From: an uncultured Eubacterium sp.
GTDB taxonomy: Bacteria; Bacillota; Clostridia; Lachnospirales; Lachnospiraceae
Assembly (NCBI GenBank): GCA_947384955.1
Contig: CANDJC010000006.1
Location: 1 to 57,427, forward strand
DNA: 57,427 nt
Direction: 5' to 3'
Within the stretch, counting starts at the first letter, position 1. The number at the start of each line of letters is the position of its first letter. Both the position numbers and the translations under genes were made by a program. Below the pieces are notes generated by a model. That model did not search any database. It saw nothing but the letters and a program-made list of their open reading frames with translations, and was not told where the DNA came from. Shown here piece by piece: positions 8,161-17,405 of this stretch.

Positions 8161-9705
8161 TTAACCGTTCACTGCTTCAATAAATTTCAAAAATGCCTCC
8201 CGGCCCTCTTTCGTGCACTTATAAACCCCGGCATCCTCCAAAACCTGCTGGAATACAAGCCCGATTTCCGTATTGATAATCCCGTCAATATTGGATTCCT
8301 CTATCTGAGTCCCGTTCTTTTCATATTTTGCGCGGAATTCATCCACCCAGTCCGCATGCTTTTCAAGCACTTCATCTGTTCGGATATCCGCCCCGTCAAG
8401 CATTGCTTTCTTTAACTGTGCCATTTCATCCTTAAGCCTTGCCGGCAGCACAGCCAGACCCATGACTTCAATCAGTCCGATATTTTCTTTTTTAATATGA
8501 TGAAGATTTGCGTGCGGATGATAAACGCCGAGCGGATGCTCCTCTGTTGTAATGTTGTTGCGCAGTACCAGGTCCAGCTCATAGTTTCCGTCCCGCTTTC
8601 TGGCAATCGGCGTAATCGTATTATGCGGCTCTCCGTCCGTTTCCGCATAAATAAATGCATCCTCATCCGTATACCCGCGCCATTTCAAAAGAATTTTATC
8701 CGCCAGCTCCACCAGCCGTTCCTTCTTATCGGAAGCAATACGGATAACAGACATCGGCCATTTTACAATGCCCGCGGATACATCTTCAAATCCCGCAAAA
8801 CTGATTTCCTTTTCTACCGGCGCTTTTGCCATCGCAAATTCATAATGTCCGCCCTGGAAATGGTCATGGCTTAAAATCGAGCCGCCTACGATTGGCAGGT
8901 CCGCGTTCGAGCCTACGAAATAATGCGGGAACTGCTCTACAAAGTCCAGCAGCTTGCCGAATGCCGCCCGCTCGATTTTCATCGGTGTATGCCTGGAATT
9001 AAATACAATGCAGTGCTCATTGTAGTATACATACGGCGAATACTGAAAATACCAGTCGCTGTGATTAATGGTAAGCGGAATAATTCTGTGATTCTGCCTT
9101 GCGGGATGATTCACGCGGCCTGCATATCCTTCGTTCTCTTTGCATAACAGGCATTTCGGATAACCGCTCTGCTTTGCCAGCTTAGCGGCAGCGATTGCTT
9201 TCGGGTCTTTTTCCGGCTTAGATAAATTAATCGTAATATCCAGCTCGCCGAATTCGGTATCCGCTGTCCATTTCAAATCTTTCTTAATGCGGTATCTGCG
9301 GATATAATTCGTATCACAGCTTAATTTATAAAAATAATCCGTTGCTTTCTGAGCATCTTCTTTATATAATTCCCGGAATTTCCGAATAACCCAGCTCGGC
9401 CTCGGGACAAGCACGCTCATGATTTTTGTGTCGAACAAATCACGGTATACAATGCTGTCTTCTTCTAAAATACCGTGTTCATGCGCATAATCCATCATCT
9501 GCGTTAAGACATCTTCTAACATATCTTCTGCGGCTTCCTGCGTCATCTGCGGCTGTTTTTCGTATGCCGATACTGCGTCATCCTCCAGTTCATCCAGCCC
9601 GAACAGCTCTAACAGCCGGTTTATCGTATACTGCTTATCTTCCGTTTCCAGCAGTCCCGTTGCAAGCCCGTAGTCTGTCAGTTTTAATATGTTTTCCTGA
9701 ATCAT
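8161..9705 (-). CDS. galT: UDP-glucose--hexose-1-phosphate uridylyltransferase, class 2
   Basis: 514 aa, the long Firmicutes form of GalT, which exchanges galactose 1-phosphate with UDP-glucose in the Leloir pathway. Visible landmarks: CLLCKENEGYAGR near 200, the histidine-rich active segment SHDHFQGGHYEFAM near 279-292 and the HPLGVYHPHANLHHIK stretch near 392-407. A GGAAGGGAG ribosome site precedes the ATG. It lies 90 bp downstream of galK on the same strand and is surely co-transcribed with it. galE is not in the window. Confidence 0.95.
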   Translation of the reverse strand: MIQENILKLTDYGLATGLLETEDKQYTINRLLELFGLDELEDDAVSAYEKQPQMTQEAAEDMLEDVLTQMMDYAHEHGILEEDSIVYRDLFDTKIMSVLVPRPSWVIRKFRELYKEDAQKATDYFYKLSCDTNYIRRYRIKKDLKWTADTEFGELDITINLSKPEKDPKAIAAAKLAKQSGYPKCLLCKENEGYAGRVNHPARQNHRIIPLTINHSDWYFQYSPYVYYNEHCIVFNSRHTPMKIERAAFGKLLDFVEQFPHYFVGSNADLPIVGGSILSHDHFQGGHYEFAMAKAPVEKEISFAGFEDVSAGIVKWPMSVIRIASDKKERLVELADKILLKWRGYTDEDAFIYAETDGEPHNTITPIARKRDGNYELDLVLRNNITTEEHPLGVYHPHANLHHIKKENIGLIEVMGLAVLPARLKDEMAQLKKAMLDGADIRTDEVLEKHADWVDEFRAKYEKNGTQIEESNIDGIINTEIGLVFQQVLEDAGVYKCTKEGREAFLKFIEAVNG

Positions 9706-9795
9706 AAACTCTCCCTTCCAAACCTGATATCAGACAGTCAGCCTTAAAGCCCCTCGCCTGTCTGTCCATGTCTTCGATTCGTAATCTCATAATAC

Positions 9796-10962
9796 TTACG
9801 CCAGTCTTGCCGGGCCGTCTCCGATTTCTACGACATAAAAATCGCCTGGATATCCGATTTTTTCTTTGTAGGCTTTTCCGACCTTTTCGATAAACGTATC
9901 CACTGCCTCATCTTTGACGATGCTGACCGTACACCCGCCAAAGCCTGCGCCTGTCATGCGTGAGCCGATGACGCCGTCTATCTTCCATGCCTCTTCCACC
10001 ATCGTATCAAGCTCAATGCCGGTCACTTCGTAGTCATCTCGCAGGGATACGTGGGATGCGTTCATCAGCTCGCCAAACAGCTTCACATCATTATTTTTAA
10101 GCGCTTCCACTGCTTTTAATGTCCTCTGGTTTTCATATACCGCATGTTTTGCACGTTTTACGCGCGTCTCGTCTTTAATGGCGCTCTTATACTGTTCGAA
10201 CTGCTCTTCTGTTAAATCGCCCAGAGCTTCGATTCCGACCGTTTCCTGGATTTCTGCCAGCGCTGTCTCACATTCGCTGCGGCGTTCGTTATATTTGGAA
10301 TCCCCAAGCCCGCGCTTTTTATTTGTACACGAAATCACAATTTTAGCGCCCGTTAACTCCAGAGGCGCATACTCATATTTCAGTGTCGCCGTATCTAAAA
10401 ATACCGCATGGCCTGCTTTGCCCATTGCAATTGCAAACTGGTCCATAATGCCGCAGTTCACTCCGTTAAAATTGTTTTCCGCATACTGCCCGATTAACGC
10501 CAGGTCCTGATTCGATACCTCAAATCCAAATAAATCTTTTAATATGTATCCGGTCAGCACTTCTACCGATGCAGAGGAAGAAAGTCCGGAGCCATTCGGA
10601 ATATTGCCGAACAGCATCAGGTCCATGCCCTGCTCTGCCTTCATGCCTCTCTTTTCAAAAGCCCAGATAACGCCCTTTGGATAATTCGTCCAGTCCGCTT
10701 TTTTTTCTGCCTTAAGCTCCTCCAAAGAGGCTTCAATGACGCCTAAATGTTCAAAATTCATAGAATAAAAACGCAGCTTTTTATCTTCTCTTTTCCTTAC
10801 AATGCCATAAGTGCCAATCGTCAGCGCACACGGAAATACATGGCCGCCGTTATAATCTGTATGCTCGCCAATCAGGTTTACGCGTCCCGGCGCAAAATAA
10901 ACCCGGATATCCCCCTCTTTTCCAAAAATCTCTTTAAATTTTGCCAGTAATTTTTCCTGCAT
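9796..10962 (-). CDS. galK: Galactokinase
   Basis: 388 aa GHMP-family kinase phosphorylating galactose at C1. The substrate signature GRVNLIGEHTDYNGGHVFPCAL lies at residues 27-48 (given here only for location; key residues are GEHTDYN). The phosphate-binding motif PNGSGLSSSAS is near 122-132 and the C-terminal motif MTGAGFGGC near 335-343. First gene of the galK-galT operon, with a consensus-like promoter 70-100 bp upstream and GAGAGGAAAAG before the ATG. It is divergent from the PAP2 gene. No galR binding site could be marked. Confidence 0.95.
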   Translation of the reverse strand: MQEKLLAKFKEIFGKEGDIRVYFAPGRVNLIGEHTDYNGGHVFPCALTIGTYGIVRKREDKKLRFYSMNFEHLGVIEASLEELKAEKKADWTNYPKGVIWAFEKRGMKAEQGMDLMLFGNIPNGSGLSSSASVEVLTGYILKDLFGFEVSNQDLALIGQYAENNFNGVNCGIMDQFAIAMGKAGHAVFLDTATLKYEYAPLELTGAKIVISCTNKKRGLGDSKYNERRSECETALAEIQETVGIEALGDLTEEQFEQYKSAIKDETRVKRAKHAVYENQRTLKAVEALKNNDVKLFGELMNASHVSLRDDYEVTGIELDTMVEEAWKIDGVIGSRMTGAGFGGCTVSIVKDEAVDTFIEKVGKAYKEKIGYPGDFYVVEIGDGPARLA

Positions 10963-11034
10963 TTCTTTTCCTCTCTTTCTTTTTTTGTATTCGATTTTTG
11001 TAAGTAGTTGTAAAGGGTCCTTACGTATGATTCA

Positions 11035-11063
11035 ATTATACGCAATGACAGGACAGATTTCAA
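11035..11063 (-). promoter_or_regulatory. Promoter of galKT
   Basis: Minus strand TTGAAA (11063-11058), 17-bp spacer, TATAAT (11040-11035). The 10963-11354 interval holds this promoter and the divergent PAP2 promoter; I see no gene in it. Confidence 0.7.
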
Positions 11064-11248
11064 TTTCCAGCGGCTCTTTTACAACAATATTCCGAAAAGA
11101 TGCAACAAAAAGACAGCTTTTCACAACGGTTCAGACAAGCCGCCGCGCTGCATTTTTAAAACTGCACAAAAGGATTCGCTTCCCATGCATGTTTTTTTAA
11201 TTTTTCCATAAACTTTATTAAAACTCTCTTAATATTATTTTTACCTGC

Positions 11249-11277
11249 TTGTATGTGGAAAATCCATGTGCTATAAT
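11249..11277 (+). promoter_or_regulatory. Promoter of the PAP2 gene
   Basis: TTGTAT (11249-11254), 17-bp spacer, TATAAT (11272-11277), 77 bp ahead of the start. Confidence 0.6.
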
Positions 11278-11354
11278 CCGCAGTGTGTGGATAATTTGTA
11301 TGATGTATCAATGATTGTGCCTGAATCTTATTTTTAGTTAAAGAAGGGTGAGAA

Positions 11355-12077
11355 ATGCAGCTTTGCAAAAAGAAAAATCAGACTGGTTCCTTAAAAGACC
11401 TTGTATTCCAGTACCGCCATGCGTGGATTTTATCGTATCTGTTTTTTTATCTCGCATGTTTCGCATATCTGGAACAGACTGTCACGAAGAAATTCCATAT
11501 TATCACAATGCCTGTGGATTTGAAAATCCCTTTTTGTGAATATTTCATTATCCCGTATCTGCTATGGTTTGCCTACGTAGCATTCGGAATTATGTATTTC
11601 TTCTTTCATGATAAAAAAGATTATTATAAAATATGCGCATTCCTGTTTACCGGCATGACGGTCTTTATTATTGTGTCCGCGATTTATCCAAACGGGCATT
11701 ACCTGCGCCCGCTGGAATTTGAGCGTGAAAACCTGTGCACGGAGCTTGTCGCCTGGCTGTATCGCACGGATACTTCCACCAACCTGTTTCCGAGCATCCA
11801 TGTATACAATTCCATCGGCGTGCACATTGCACTCACACACAGCGAGCGGTTTCAGAAGCATCCGCTTGGCAGAGCGCTTTCGCTGGTGTTATGTGTTTCC
11901 ATTATTTTATCTACCATGCTGTTAAAGCAGCATTCCGTATTTGATGTACTGACGGCTTTCGGGCTGGCGGCTGTCATGTATTATGCAGTCTACGGAGAAG
12001 CTTATAAGAAGGTACTCGTTCTGATACGTACAAAGGAACTGAAAAAAAGACTGGTACTGCGCGGCCTCAGGCTGTAG
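11355..12077 (+). CDS. PAP2-superfamily membrane phosphatase
   Basis: 240 aa with about six membrane segments. The C-terminal half has the PAP2 active-site elements: an RPLEFERENL region near 119-128, SIHVYNSIGVHIAL near 147-160 (in place of SxH) and KQHSVFDVLTAF near 192-203 (the KxHSxxDV motif with catalytic His). These enzymes remove phosphate from lipid phosphates or transfer head groups. The true substrate (undecaprenyl diphosphate, phosphatidic acid or an inositol/sphingolipid step) cannot be told. ATG at 11355 follows AAGAAGGG. It is a single gene with its own promoter and terminator. Confidence 0.8.
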   Translation: MQLCKKKNQTGSLKDLVFQYRHAWILSYLFFYLACFAYLEQTVTKKFHIITMPVDLKIPFCEYFIIPYLLWFAYVAFGIMYFFFHDKKDYYKICAFLFTGMTVFIIVSAIYPNGHYLRPLEFERENLCTELVAWLYRTDTSTNLFPSIHVYNSIGVHIALTHSERFQKHPLGRALSLVLCVSIILSTMLLKQHSVFDVLTAFGLAAVMYYAVYGEAYKKVLVLIRTKELKKRLVLRGLRL

Positions 12078-12099
12078 CAAAAAGCCGGAAACTGCATAA

Positions 12100-12141
12100 A
12101 AGGACAGCAGATACGCAAAATACCGCACTCTGCTGTCCTTA
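12100..12141. terminator. Bidirectional terminator
   Basis: AAGGACAGCAG and CTGCTGTCCTT form an 11-bp stem with A and T flanks, between the PAP2 gene and convergent nadE. Confidence 0.8.
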
Positions 12142-12205
12142 TTCTATTTCTTTTTCAGCCGTAAAGGCATCTTTGTGCAGCCGCTCTTTCGTACCAGCCG
12201 GACTG

Positions 12206-14143
12206 TTATTCTGCCTGCTCTAGGTCCGCTTCCATTCGGCTGATTTCATCCATCCACAGCTGCGCCGACGCATCCGACGGCATCCGCAGATCCCCCCTCG
12301 GAGAAACTGCCACTGTACCGACTTTCGGGCCGTCCGGCAGACAGGAACGTTTAAACTGCTGTGAGAAAAATCTGCGGTAAAATGTTTTGAGCCATTTTAA
12401 AATCGTCCGTTCGTCATACCTGCCCGCAAAAGCAATTTTCGCCAGACGCATGACTTTGCCAGGTTCGAACCCAAACCGGAGAATCTGATACATGAAAAAA
12501 TCATGCAGTTCATAAGGCCCCACCAGATCTTCTGTTTTCTGTGAAATCGTCCCATGGTCCGGCGGCAGCAGCTCAGGGCTTACCGGAGTATCCAGCACAT
12601 CTAAGAGCACATCCTTTAACGCCGTATCCTCACAGGTATCCGCATAATATCTTACCAGATGACGGACAAGAGTCTTCGGCACAGACGCGTTCACCCCGTA
12701 CATAGACATATGGTCCCCGTTATAAGTCGCCCAGCCAAGCGCTAACTCTGACATATCACCCGTACCGATTACCATGCCATTGTATTTATTTGCAATATCC
12801 ATTAAAATCTGCGTGCGCTCCCTGGCCTGGCTGTTTTCATACGTAATATCATGCGTATTCGGACTCTGCTGAATGTCTCTGAAATGCACATTCACCGCAT
12901 CACAGATGCTGATTTCTCTTAAATCCGTGCCCAGCCGCTGTATCAGATGCACCGCATTCTCATAAGTCCGGTCTGTCGTACCGAATCCCGGCATCGTCAC
13001 TGCCAGAATCCTCTCTCTTGGCAGCCCTAATAAATCAAATGCGCGTGCGGTAACAAGCAGCGCAAGCGTAGAATCCAGTCCGCCGGAAATACCGGCAACC
13101 GCACGTCTGCATCCGGTATGCTCCAGCCTTTTTTTCAGCCCCATCGCCTGAATCGCCAGAATCTCCTCACAGCGCATATCCCTGTCCTCTTTATTTCCAG
13201 GCACGAAAGGAGCCGGGTCAATAAACCTTGTCAGCTTCGTTTCCGTAATTTCCAGCGGAAAATGCGTGACCGTGTAATCTTTTATGCCCTTCTGCTGAAA
13301 TGTCGTCATCCTGCGCCGTTCCGCGCTCAGTTTGTTTATATCAATCTCGGCGTAAACAGGCTGGTTTAAAAACCGCTCTGATTCCTTTAAAAGCATTCCG
13401 TTTTCCGCAATCAGGCTGTGTCCGGCATACACAACATCCTGCGTCGATTCCCCTTCGGAAGCATTGGCATAAATATAACCGCACACAAGCCTTGCAGACT
13501 GTCCGGTCACCAGCTGTCTGCGGTAAACAGCCTTTCCGGTCACTTCATCAGAGGCAGAAAGATTCACAATCACGTCCGCACCAGCCAGCGCATGTGAAAT
13601 GCTGGGCGGATTCGGAGACCAGACGTCCTCGCAGATCTCCGCCGCGATTCTTAAATCCGGCAGATTCTCACAGATAAACAGCTGATTCGTTCCCATCGGT
13701 ACGGTGACATCTTCCCGAAGCGTCATCTGCACGGTTTTGCGCATTCCTTTTTCAAAATGCCTTGCTTCATAAAACTCCGCATAGTTCGGCAGATTTCTTT
13801 TCGGCACGATACCAAGGATTTTTCCCCTGCTGATAACAGCTGCCGTATTATAAAGCTTGCCCATATATTCCAGCGGGAGCCCTGCAAAAATTACCGCATC
13901 CAGCCCTGCGGTTTCTTCCGCTATCACAAACAGCTGCTTTTTTGCTTCTTCAAGAAGAAGCTCCTGCAAAAACAAATCCCCGCAGGTATACCCCGTTACG
14001 CACAGTTCCGGAAACACAAGGACTGACGCTCCCTGCGCCGCGGCTTCCTTAGCCTGAGCGATGACTGCCTGCGCGTTGTATTTTGGGTCTGCTACTTTAA
14101 TTTTTGGCGATAAAGCAGCTGCTTTGATATATCCATGTTTCAT
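12206..14143 (-). CDS. nadE: Glutamine-dependent NAD+ synthase
   Basis: 645 aa two-domain enzyme making NAD from deamido-NAD. The N-terminal nitrilase-type glutaminase (about 1-290) has the catalytic triad positions Glu47 (FPELCVTGY), a Lys in the RNLPNYAEF region and the Cys in AAEICEDVW. The C-terminal synthetase has the P-loop [10 protein letters not shown] near 350 and the late [14 protein letters not shown] region. Full family length. AAAAGGAGT precedes the ATG. It is last in an operon with the methyltransferase and hslO (gaps of 39 and 31 bp). Confidence 0.94.
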   Translation of the reverse strand: MKHGYIKAAALSPKIKVADPKYNAQAVIAQAKEAAAQGASVLVFPELCVTGYTCGDLFLQELLLEEAKKQLFVIAEETAGLDAVIFAGLPLEYMGKLYNTAAVISRGKILGIVPKRNLPNYAEFYEARHFEKGMRKTVQMTLREDVTVPMGTNQLFICENLPDLRIAAEICEDVWSPNPPSISHALAGADVIVNLSASDEVTGKAVYRRQLVTGQSARLVCGYIYANASEGESTQDVVYAGHSLIAENGMLLKESERFLNQPVYAEIDINKLSAERRRMTTFQQKGIKDYTVTHFPLEITETKLTRFIDPAPFVPGNKEDRDMRCEEILAIQAMGLKKRLEHTGCRRAVAGISGGLDSTLALLVTARAFDLLGLPRERILAVTMPGFGTTDRTYENAVHLIQRLGTDLREISICDAVNVHFRDIQQSPNTHDITYENSQARERTQILMDIANKYNGMVIGTGDMSELALGWATYNGDHMSMYGVNASVPKTLVRHLVRYYADTCEDTALKDVLLDVLDTPVSPELLPPDHGTISQKTEDLVGPYELHDFFMYQILRFGFEPGKVMRLAKIAFAGRYDERTILKWLKTFYRRFFSQQFKRSCLPDGPKVGTVAVSPRGDLRMPSDASAQLWMDEISRMEADLEQAE

Positions 14144-14174
14144 GTTTTCTTATACTCCTTTTAAAAGTTGTCTG

Positions 14175-15080
14175 CTATTCGTGACTGCTTTCTTTTTTCC
14201 GGCTTAGCTGTTCCGCAAGCATTTCTTCCAGCTCATCCGCCCCAAACTGGTAAGCCGTATTGCAAAACTGGCACTTTACTTCAATCGGTTCCTTATCATC
14301 CGCCATGCTGCGCATATCCTTCTGCGGGATACTTATCAGCGCTTTTCTCACACGCTCCTTCGAGCAGTTACACTGAAACGACGCCGGATATTTATCTGTA
14401 ATTTCAGGCTCCAGGCCGTTTAACAGCTCCCCCAGCATATCTTCTGGCGATAAACCGTGCTCCAGCATGTCCGTTACAGAACGCAGTCCTTTTAAATTAT
14501 GCTCTAATGTCTCAATGACCTCGTCAGAGGCATACGGCATCAGCTGTAAAATAAAACCGCCAGCCTGGCGTATCGAACAGTCTGTGTCAACCAGCACGCC
14601 AAGCCCCACTGACGACGGCACCTGCTCGGAAGAAGCGAAATAATAGGTCAGATCTTCTGCTATTTCTCCTGTCTGCAGCTCTGTCGTACCCGTATACGGT
14701 TCTTTCAGGCCCATATCCTTTATCACGCGCAAAATTCCGTTTCCAACTGCGCCTCCCACATCCAGCTTGCCCATCGCATTCGCCATAAGCTCCACATCAG
14801 CCGTCTTCGGATACCCTTTTACATGCCCTTTGGAATCAGCTGTAACCACCAGTCCCTTCAGCGGCCCGTCGCAGATTACCTGAAGCGTCAGAAGATCATC
14901 CGCGCCTTTCATCATAACCCCCATCATCGCCCCCGCTGCCAGCAGCCTTCCAAGCGCCGCCGAAACAACCGGGCTTGTCCGGTGCGCACATCTTGCCCGC
15001 TCCGTCAGTTCCTTTGACGTAATGGCAAACGCACGGACTGCATTGTCTGCCGCCTTTGCCCTTACAATATAATCATTCAT
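14175..15080 (-). CDS. hslO: Redox-regulated chaperone Hsp33
   Basis: 301 aa. Hsp33 is a holdase switched on by oxidation of a zinc-binding cysteine centre. That centre is complete here: CNC (FQCNCSKERV, about 242-244) and CxxC (VKCQFCNTAY, about 275-278). The N-terminal core includes the LGRLLAAGAMMGVMMKG segment. The last 15 residues are charged. The start follows AAGGAG. It is the middle gene of the methyltransferase-hslO-nadE operon, which may point to a redox/NAD theme, though that link is inference. Confidence 0.95.
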   Translation of the reverse strand: MNDYIVRAKAADNAVRAFAITSKELTERARCAHRTSPVVSAALGRLLAAGAMMGVMMKGADDLLTLQVICDGPLKGLVVTADSKGHVKGYPKTADVELMANAMGKLDVGGAVGNGILRVIKDMGLKEPYTGTTELQTGEIAEDLTYYFASSEQVPSSVGLGVLVDTDCSIRQAGGFILQLMPYASDEVIETLEHNLKGLRSVTDMLEHGLSPEDMLGELLNGLEPEITDKYPASFQCNCSKERVRKALISIPQKDMRSMADDKEPIEVKCQFCNTAYQFGADELEEMLAEQLSRKKESSHE

Positions 15081-15119
15081 AAACGATAAATCTCCTTCTT
15101 GTGATAAAAGCTGCTGCTT

Positions 15120-15878
15120 TTAATGTTCCAATACCGGCTTGCCATGTTCACGCGCTATCACATAAATGCGCCCGCTGTCCTCACGCACCGGCCCGTAATC
15201 CTCACCATCATAAGAACAGACAAATTCCATGCCCGCGCATTCTATCAGCCGTACTATCTCATCCAGGCTGTAACCGCGTTCATAATGCGTTTCTTCGTAT
15301 TTACGGTATAATCCCTGCTCTTCCTGAATAAAAAGCGTCAGGGCATACTCGTTGATTCGTTCTTTTTCGTCATAAAAATTGTCCCAGATCAGACTGCCTT
15401 CTTCCCGGTGTTCGCTGAATGTCTGCTGCCCGAACTGTGTACGGAATTTATAATCCGTATTCAAATCAAACACAAAAATACCGCCAGGGTCCAGATAATT
15501 ATTCACCAGCCGCAGCACCGCAAGTATCTGCGAATCCTCCAGCAGATAATTCATGGAATCACAGATACTGATAACAGCCCGCACCGTTCCATACAGTTCA
15601 AACTCCCGCATATCCTGTGCAAGATACAAAATTCCCTCACTCTCATGCTCTCTGGCAACACTCAGCATTTCCTCGGAAGCATCAATTCCTATCATATCAT
15701 AACCGCACTCTGCCAAAAGCCTTGTCATCCTGCCTGTTCCGCAGCCAAGCTCACATACAATTCCATTCTCAATTCCTTCTTTTCTAAGCACTCCGGTCAG
15801 AAAATCCCGCCACTTTTCGTACGGGATATCTTCCATAAACATATCGTATACGCCTGCAAACCCTGTATATGCTTCCAT
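15120..15878 (-). CDS. Class I SAM-dependent methyltransferase
   Basis: 252 aa. It has the Rossmann-type SAM site VCELGCGTGRMTRLLAE (about 42-58), the acidic loop MIGIDASEEML (about 63-73) and the later DSMNYL segment. The N-terminus YTGFAGVYDMFM is typical of small-molecule or ubiE-like methyltransferases of Firmicutes. The substrate is unknown. First gene of the operon with hslO and nadE on the minus strand. Confidence 0.85.
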   Translation of the reverse strand: MEAYTGFAGVYDMFMEDIPYEKWRDFLTGVLRKEGIENGIVCELGCGTGRMTRLLAECGYDMIGIDASEEMLSVAREHESEGILYLAQDMREFELYGTVRAVISICDSMNYLLEDSQILAVLRLVNNYLDPGGIFVFDLNTDYKFRTQFGQQTFSEHREEGSLIWDNFYDEKERINEYALTLFIQEEQGLYRKYEETHYERGYSLDEIVRLIECAGMEFVCSYDGEDYGPVREDSGRIYVIAREHGKPVLEH

Positions 15879-16028
15879 TCTTCCCCGTCTCCTGTTCTTC
15901 CATTCCTTAACATACTAACAAGAAATGGAAGAAATTTCAACTGCAACATAAAAAATGCGGGCCCCTCTTGATTATTTTGCCAGCCGCTTTTATACTATAA
16001 TCAGTAAAAGCAATACGGAGGCTTACAT

Positions 16029-17018
16029 TTGGAAACTTATCAGACATTATCCATTTCAAACAACATAAGACATGTTTACAGAAAACGCTTGCTTTCTCCC
16101 TTTCTTTACCTTGTAATCCTGACCGTTTTCTGGCTGACAGCCCCGGTTTCGGCACTGGTATTTCCCCGCTTTGTGTCTTCTCCGGTTTCCGTCAGAGAAC
16201 TGCACGGCAGCCGTTTTACCTATATTACAACGACACTCACCAGCCTGCATTTTACAGGATACACACAGAAATACGGAACGTATACAAACGGCTACTATTA
16301 TTATACCTTCCAGGGCGGACAGTGCATCCTGGTGCTGCTGGCACCTGACTCCTGTGAAGAGGGACTTTCTGACATTGAAGAAATTACCATACGGGTACGT
16401 GTAATCAGAAACTTTGAAGATTACGAAACACTGACAGCAGATATTGCAAAAGACTTAAACTGGACAGCATCCGGCATACGCAGCCAGGTACCGGATTACC
16501 TGTTAAGCGAACCCGGATTTAACAAACCGGCATCCATGGCGCTGCTAATCTTTTTCTTTTTCAGCGGCATCTATGCCCTCCTTCATTTCCTGTCCTGCGC
16601 AGCCTGCATCCTCTTTCCAGCCCTGTCGCCCGCCTGCAGACGTCTCGGACGGTACGGCAGCCCAAAAGAACTCCTGGCCCAGGCCGAAAAAGAACTGACC
16701 GCCAAACCGCTCCTGTCCACAGAAGAACTGTTCCTTACACAGCACTTTCTGATTATTTTAGCAGACAGCCAGACCGCTGTTATACCAGTTCAGGAAATCA
16801 CATGGATTTATAAACATTCCGCACTGCACAAATTTTTATGGTACCATTTCAGCATTTCCGATACCCTGCATATTACAGCCAGAAAACATCTGCATCTGCA
16901 GTATCCGAACCATCTGAAATCAGATATAGACAGTATCATCGACTATTTATGCGAAGCAAATCCAAATATTCTATCAGGATTTAACGAAAAGAACCGCAGA
17001 CTAATACAGAATCAATAA
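16029..17018 (+). CDS. Two-segment membrane protein of unknown function
   Basis: 329 aa. I do not recognise a named family. TM1 lies near residues 24-48. An external region of about 120 residues, rich in Tyr/Thr, runs to a second hydrophobic segment near 173-200. The cytoplasmic tail has a GRYGSPKELL...AEKELTA stretch and a beta-rich end (TAVIPVQEITWIYKHS, TLHITARKHLHLQYP) reminiscent of PH-like folds in YcxB-type proteins. The start is a TTG at 16029, chosen because CGGAGG lies 8 bases upstream. It converges on the DUF1002 gene with palindrome A copy 2 between them. Confidence 0.7.
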   Translation: METYQTLSISNNIRHVYRKRLLSPFLYLVILTVFWLTAPVSALVFPRFVSSPVSVRELHGSRFTYITTTLTSLHFTGYTQKYGTYTNGYYYYTFQGGQCILVLLAPDSCEEGLSDIEEITIRVRVIRNFEDYETLTADIAKDLNWTASGIRSQVPDYLLSEPGFNKPASMALLIFFFFSGIYALLHFLSCAACILFPALSPACRRLGRYGSPKELLAQAEKELTAKPLLSTEELFLTQHFLIILADSQTAVIPVQEITWIYKHSALHKFLWYHFSISDTLHITARKHLHLQYPNHLKSDIDSIIDYLCEANPNILSGFNEKNRRLIQNQ

Positions 17019-17147
17019 AAATATAACACCACTCGAATCCCGGATAACATGGCTATACACTGACGCAAATAATAATGTGCAATAACCACTCTTGATACCT
17101 GAAACGCTGCACTTAAGATATTTCAAGTAACACTCTGCGATAACCAG

Positions 17148-17383
17148 CCGGGAGAGGGGATTTGCCAGGTCTTCCTGCGGCATCGGAAGAATGTTTAGAA
17201 TCCCTTAGCATTCTGCCCAAAAACCAGGCGGCGAAGCCGGAGCGGCACCGGTAGCTGCTGGCAGAAGGCCAGGGCGAATAGGTGCCGCGTCCCGTCCGGT
17301 GCCACAGCGTAAATGCAGAATGCTTAGGGATTCTTAACATTCTGGAGCAGCCGCAGGAAGACCTGGCAAATCCCCTCTCCCGG
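17148..17383. repeat. Family A palindrome, copy 2 (complete)
   Basis: 236 bp. The outer 34 bases at each end are exact reverse complements (left CCGGGAGAGGGGATTTGCC..., right ...GGCAAATCCCCTCTCCCGG). Inside is a near-complementary pair of about 27 bp (ATCCCTTAGCATTCTGC and GCAGAATGCTTAGGGAT). Next come a small CGGCGAAGCCG hairpin and a GCGGCACC/GGTGCCGC stem closing on CTGGC/GCCAG. It occupies most of the gap between two convergent genes (17019-17405), where it could end transcription in both directions. No protein-coding signal. Confidence 0.9.
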
Positions 17384-17405
17384 CGTCCCTCCATCCAACA
17401 ATCCC

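Noticed and set aside
17113-17394. Open frames in both strands of the palindromic repeats
   Set aside because: They repeat at every family A copy, have no ribosome site and follow the palindrome itself. They are not genes.
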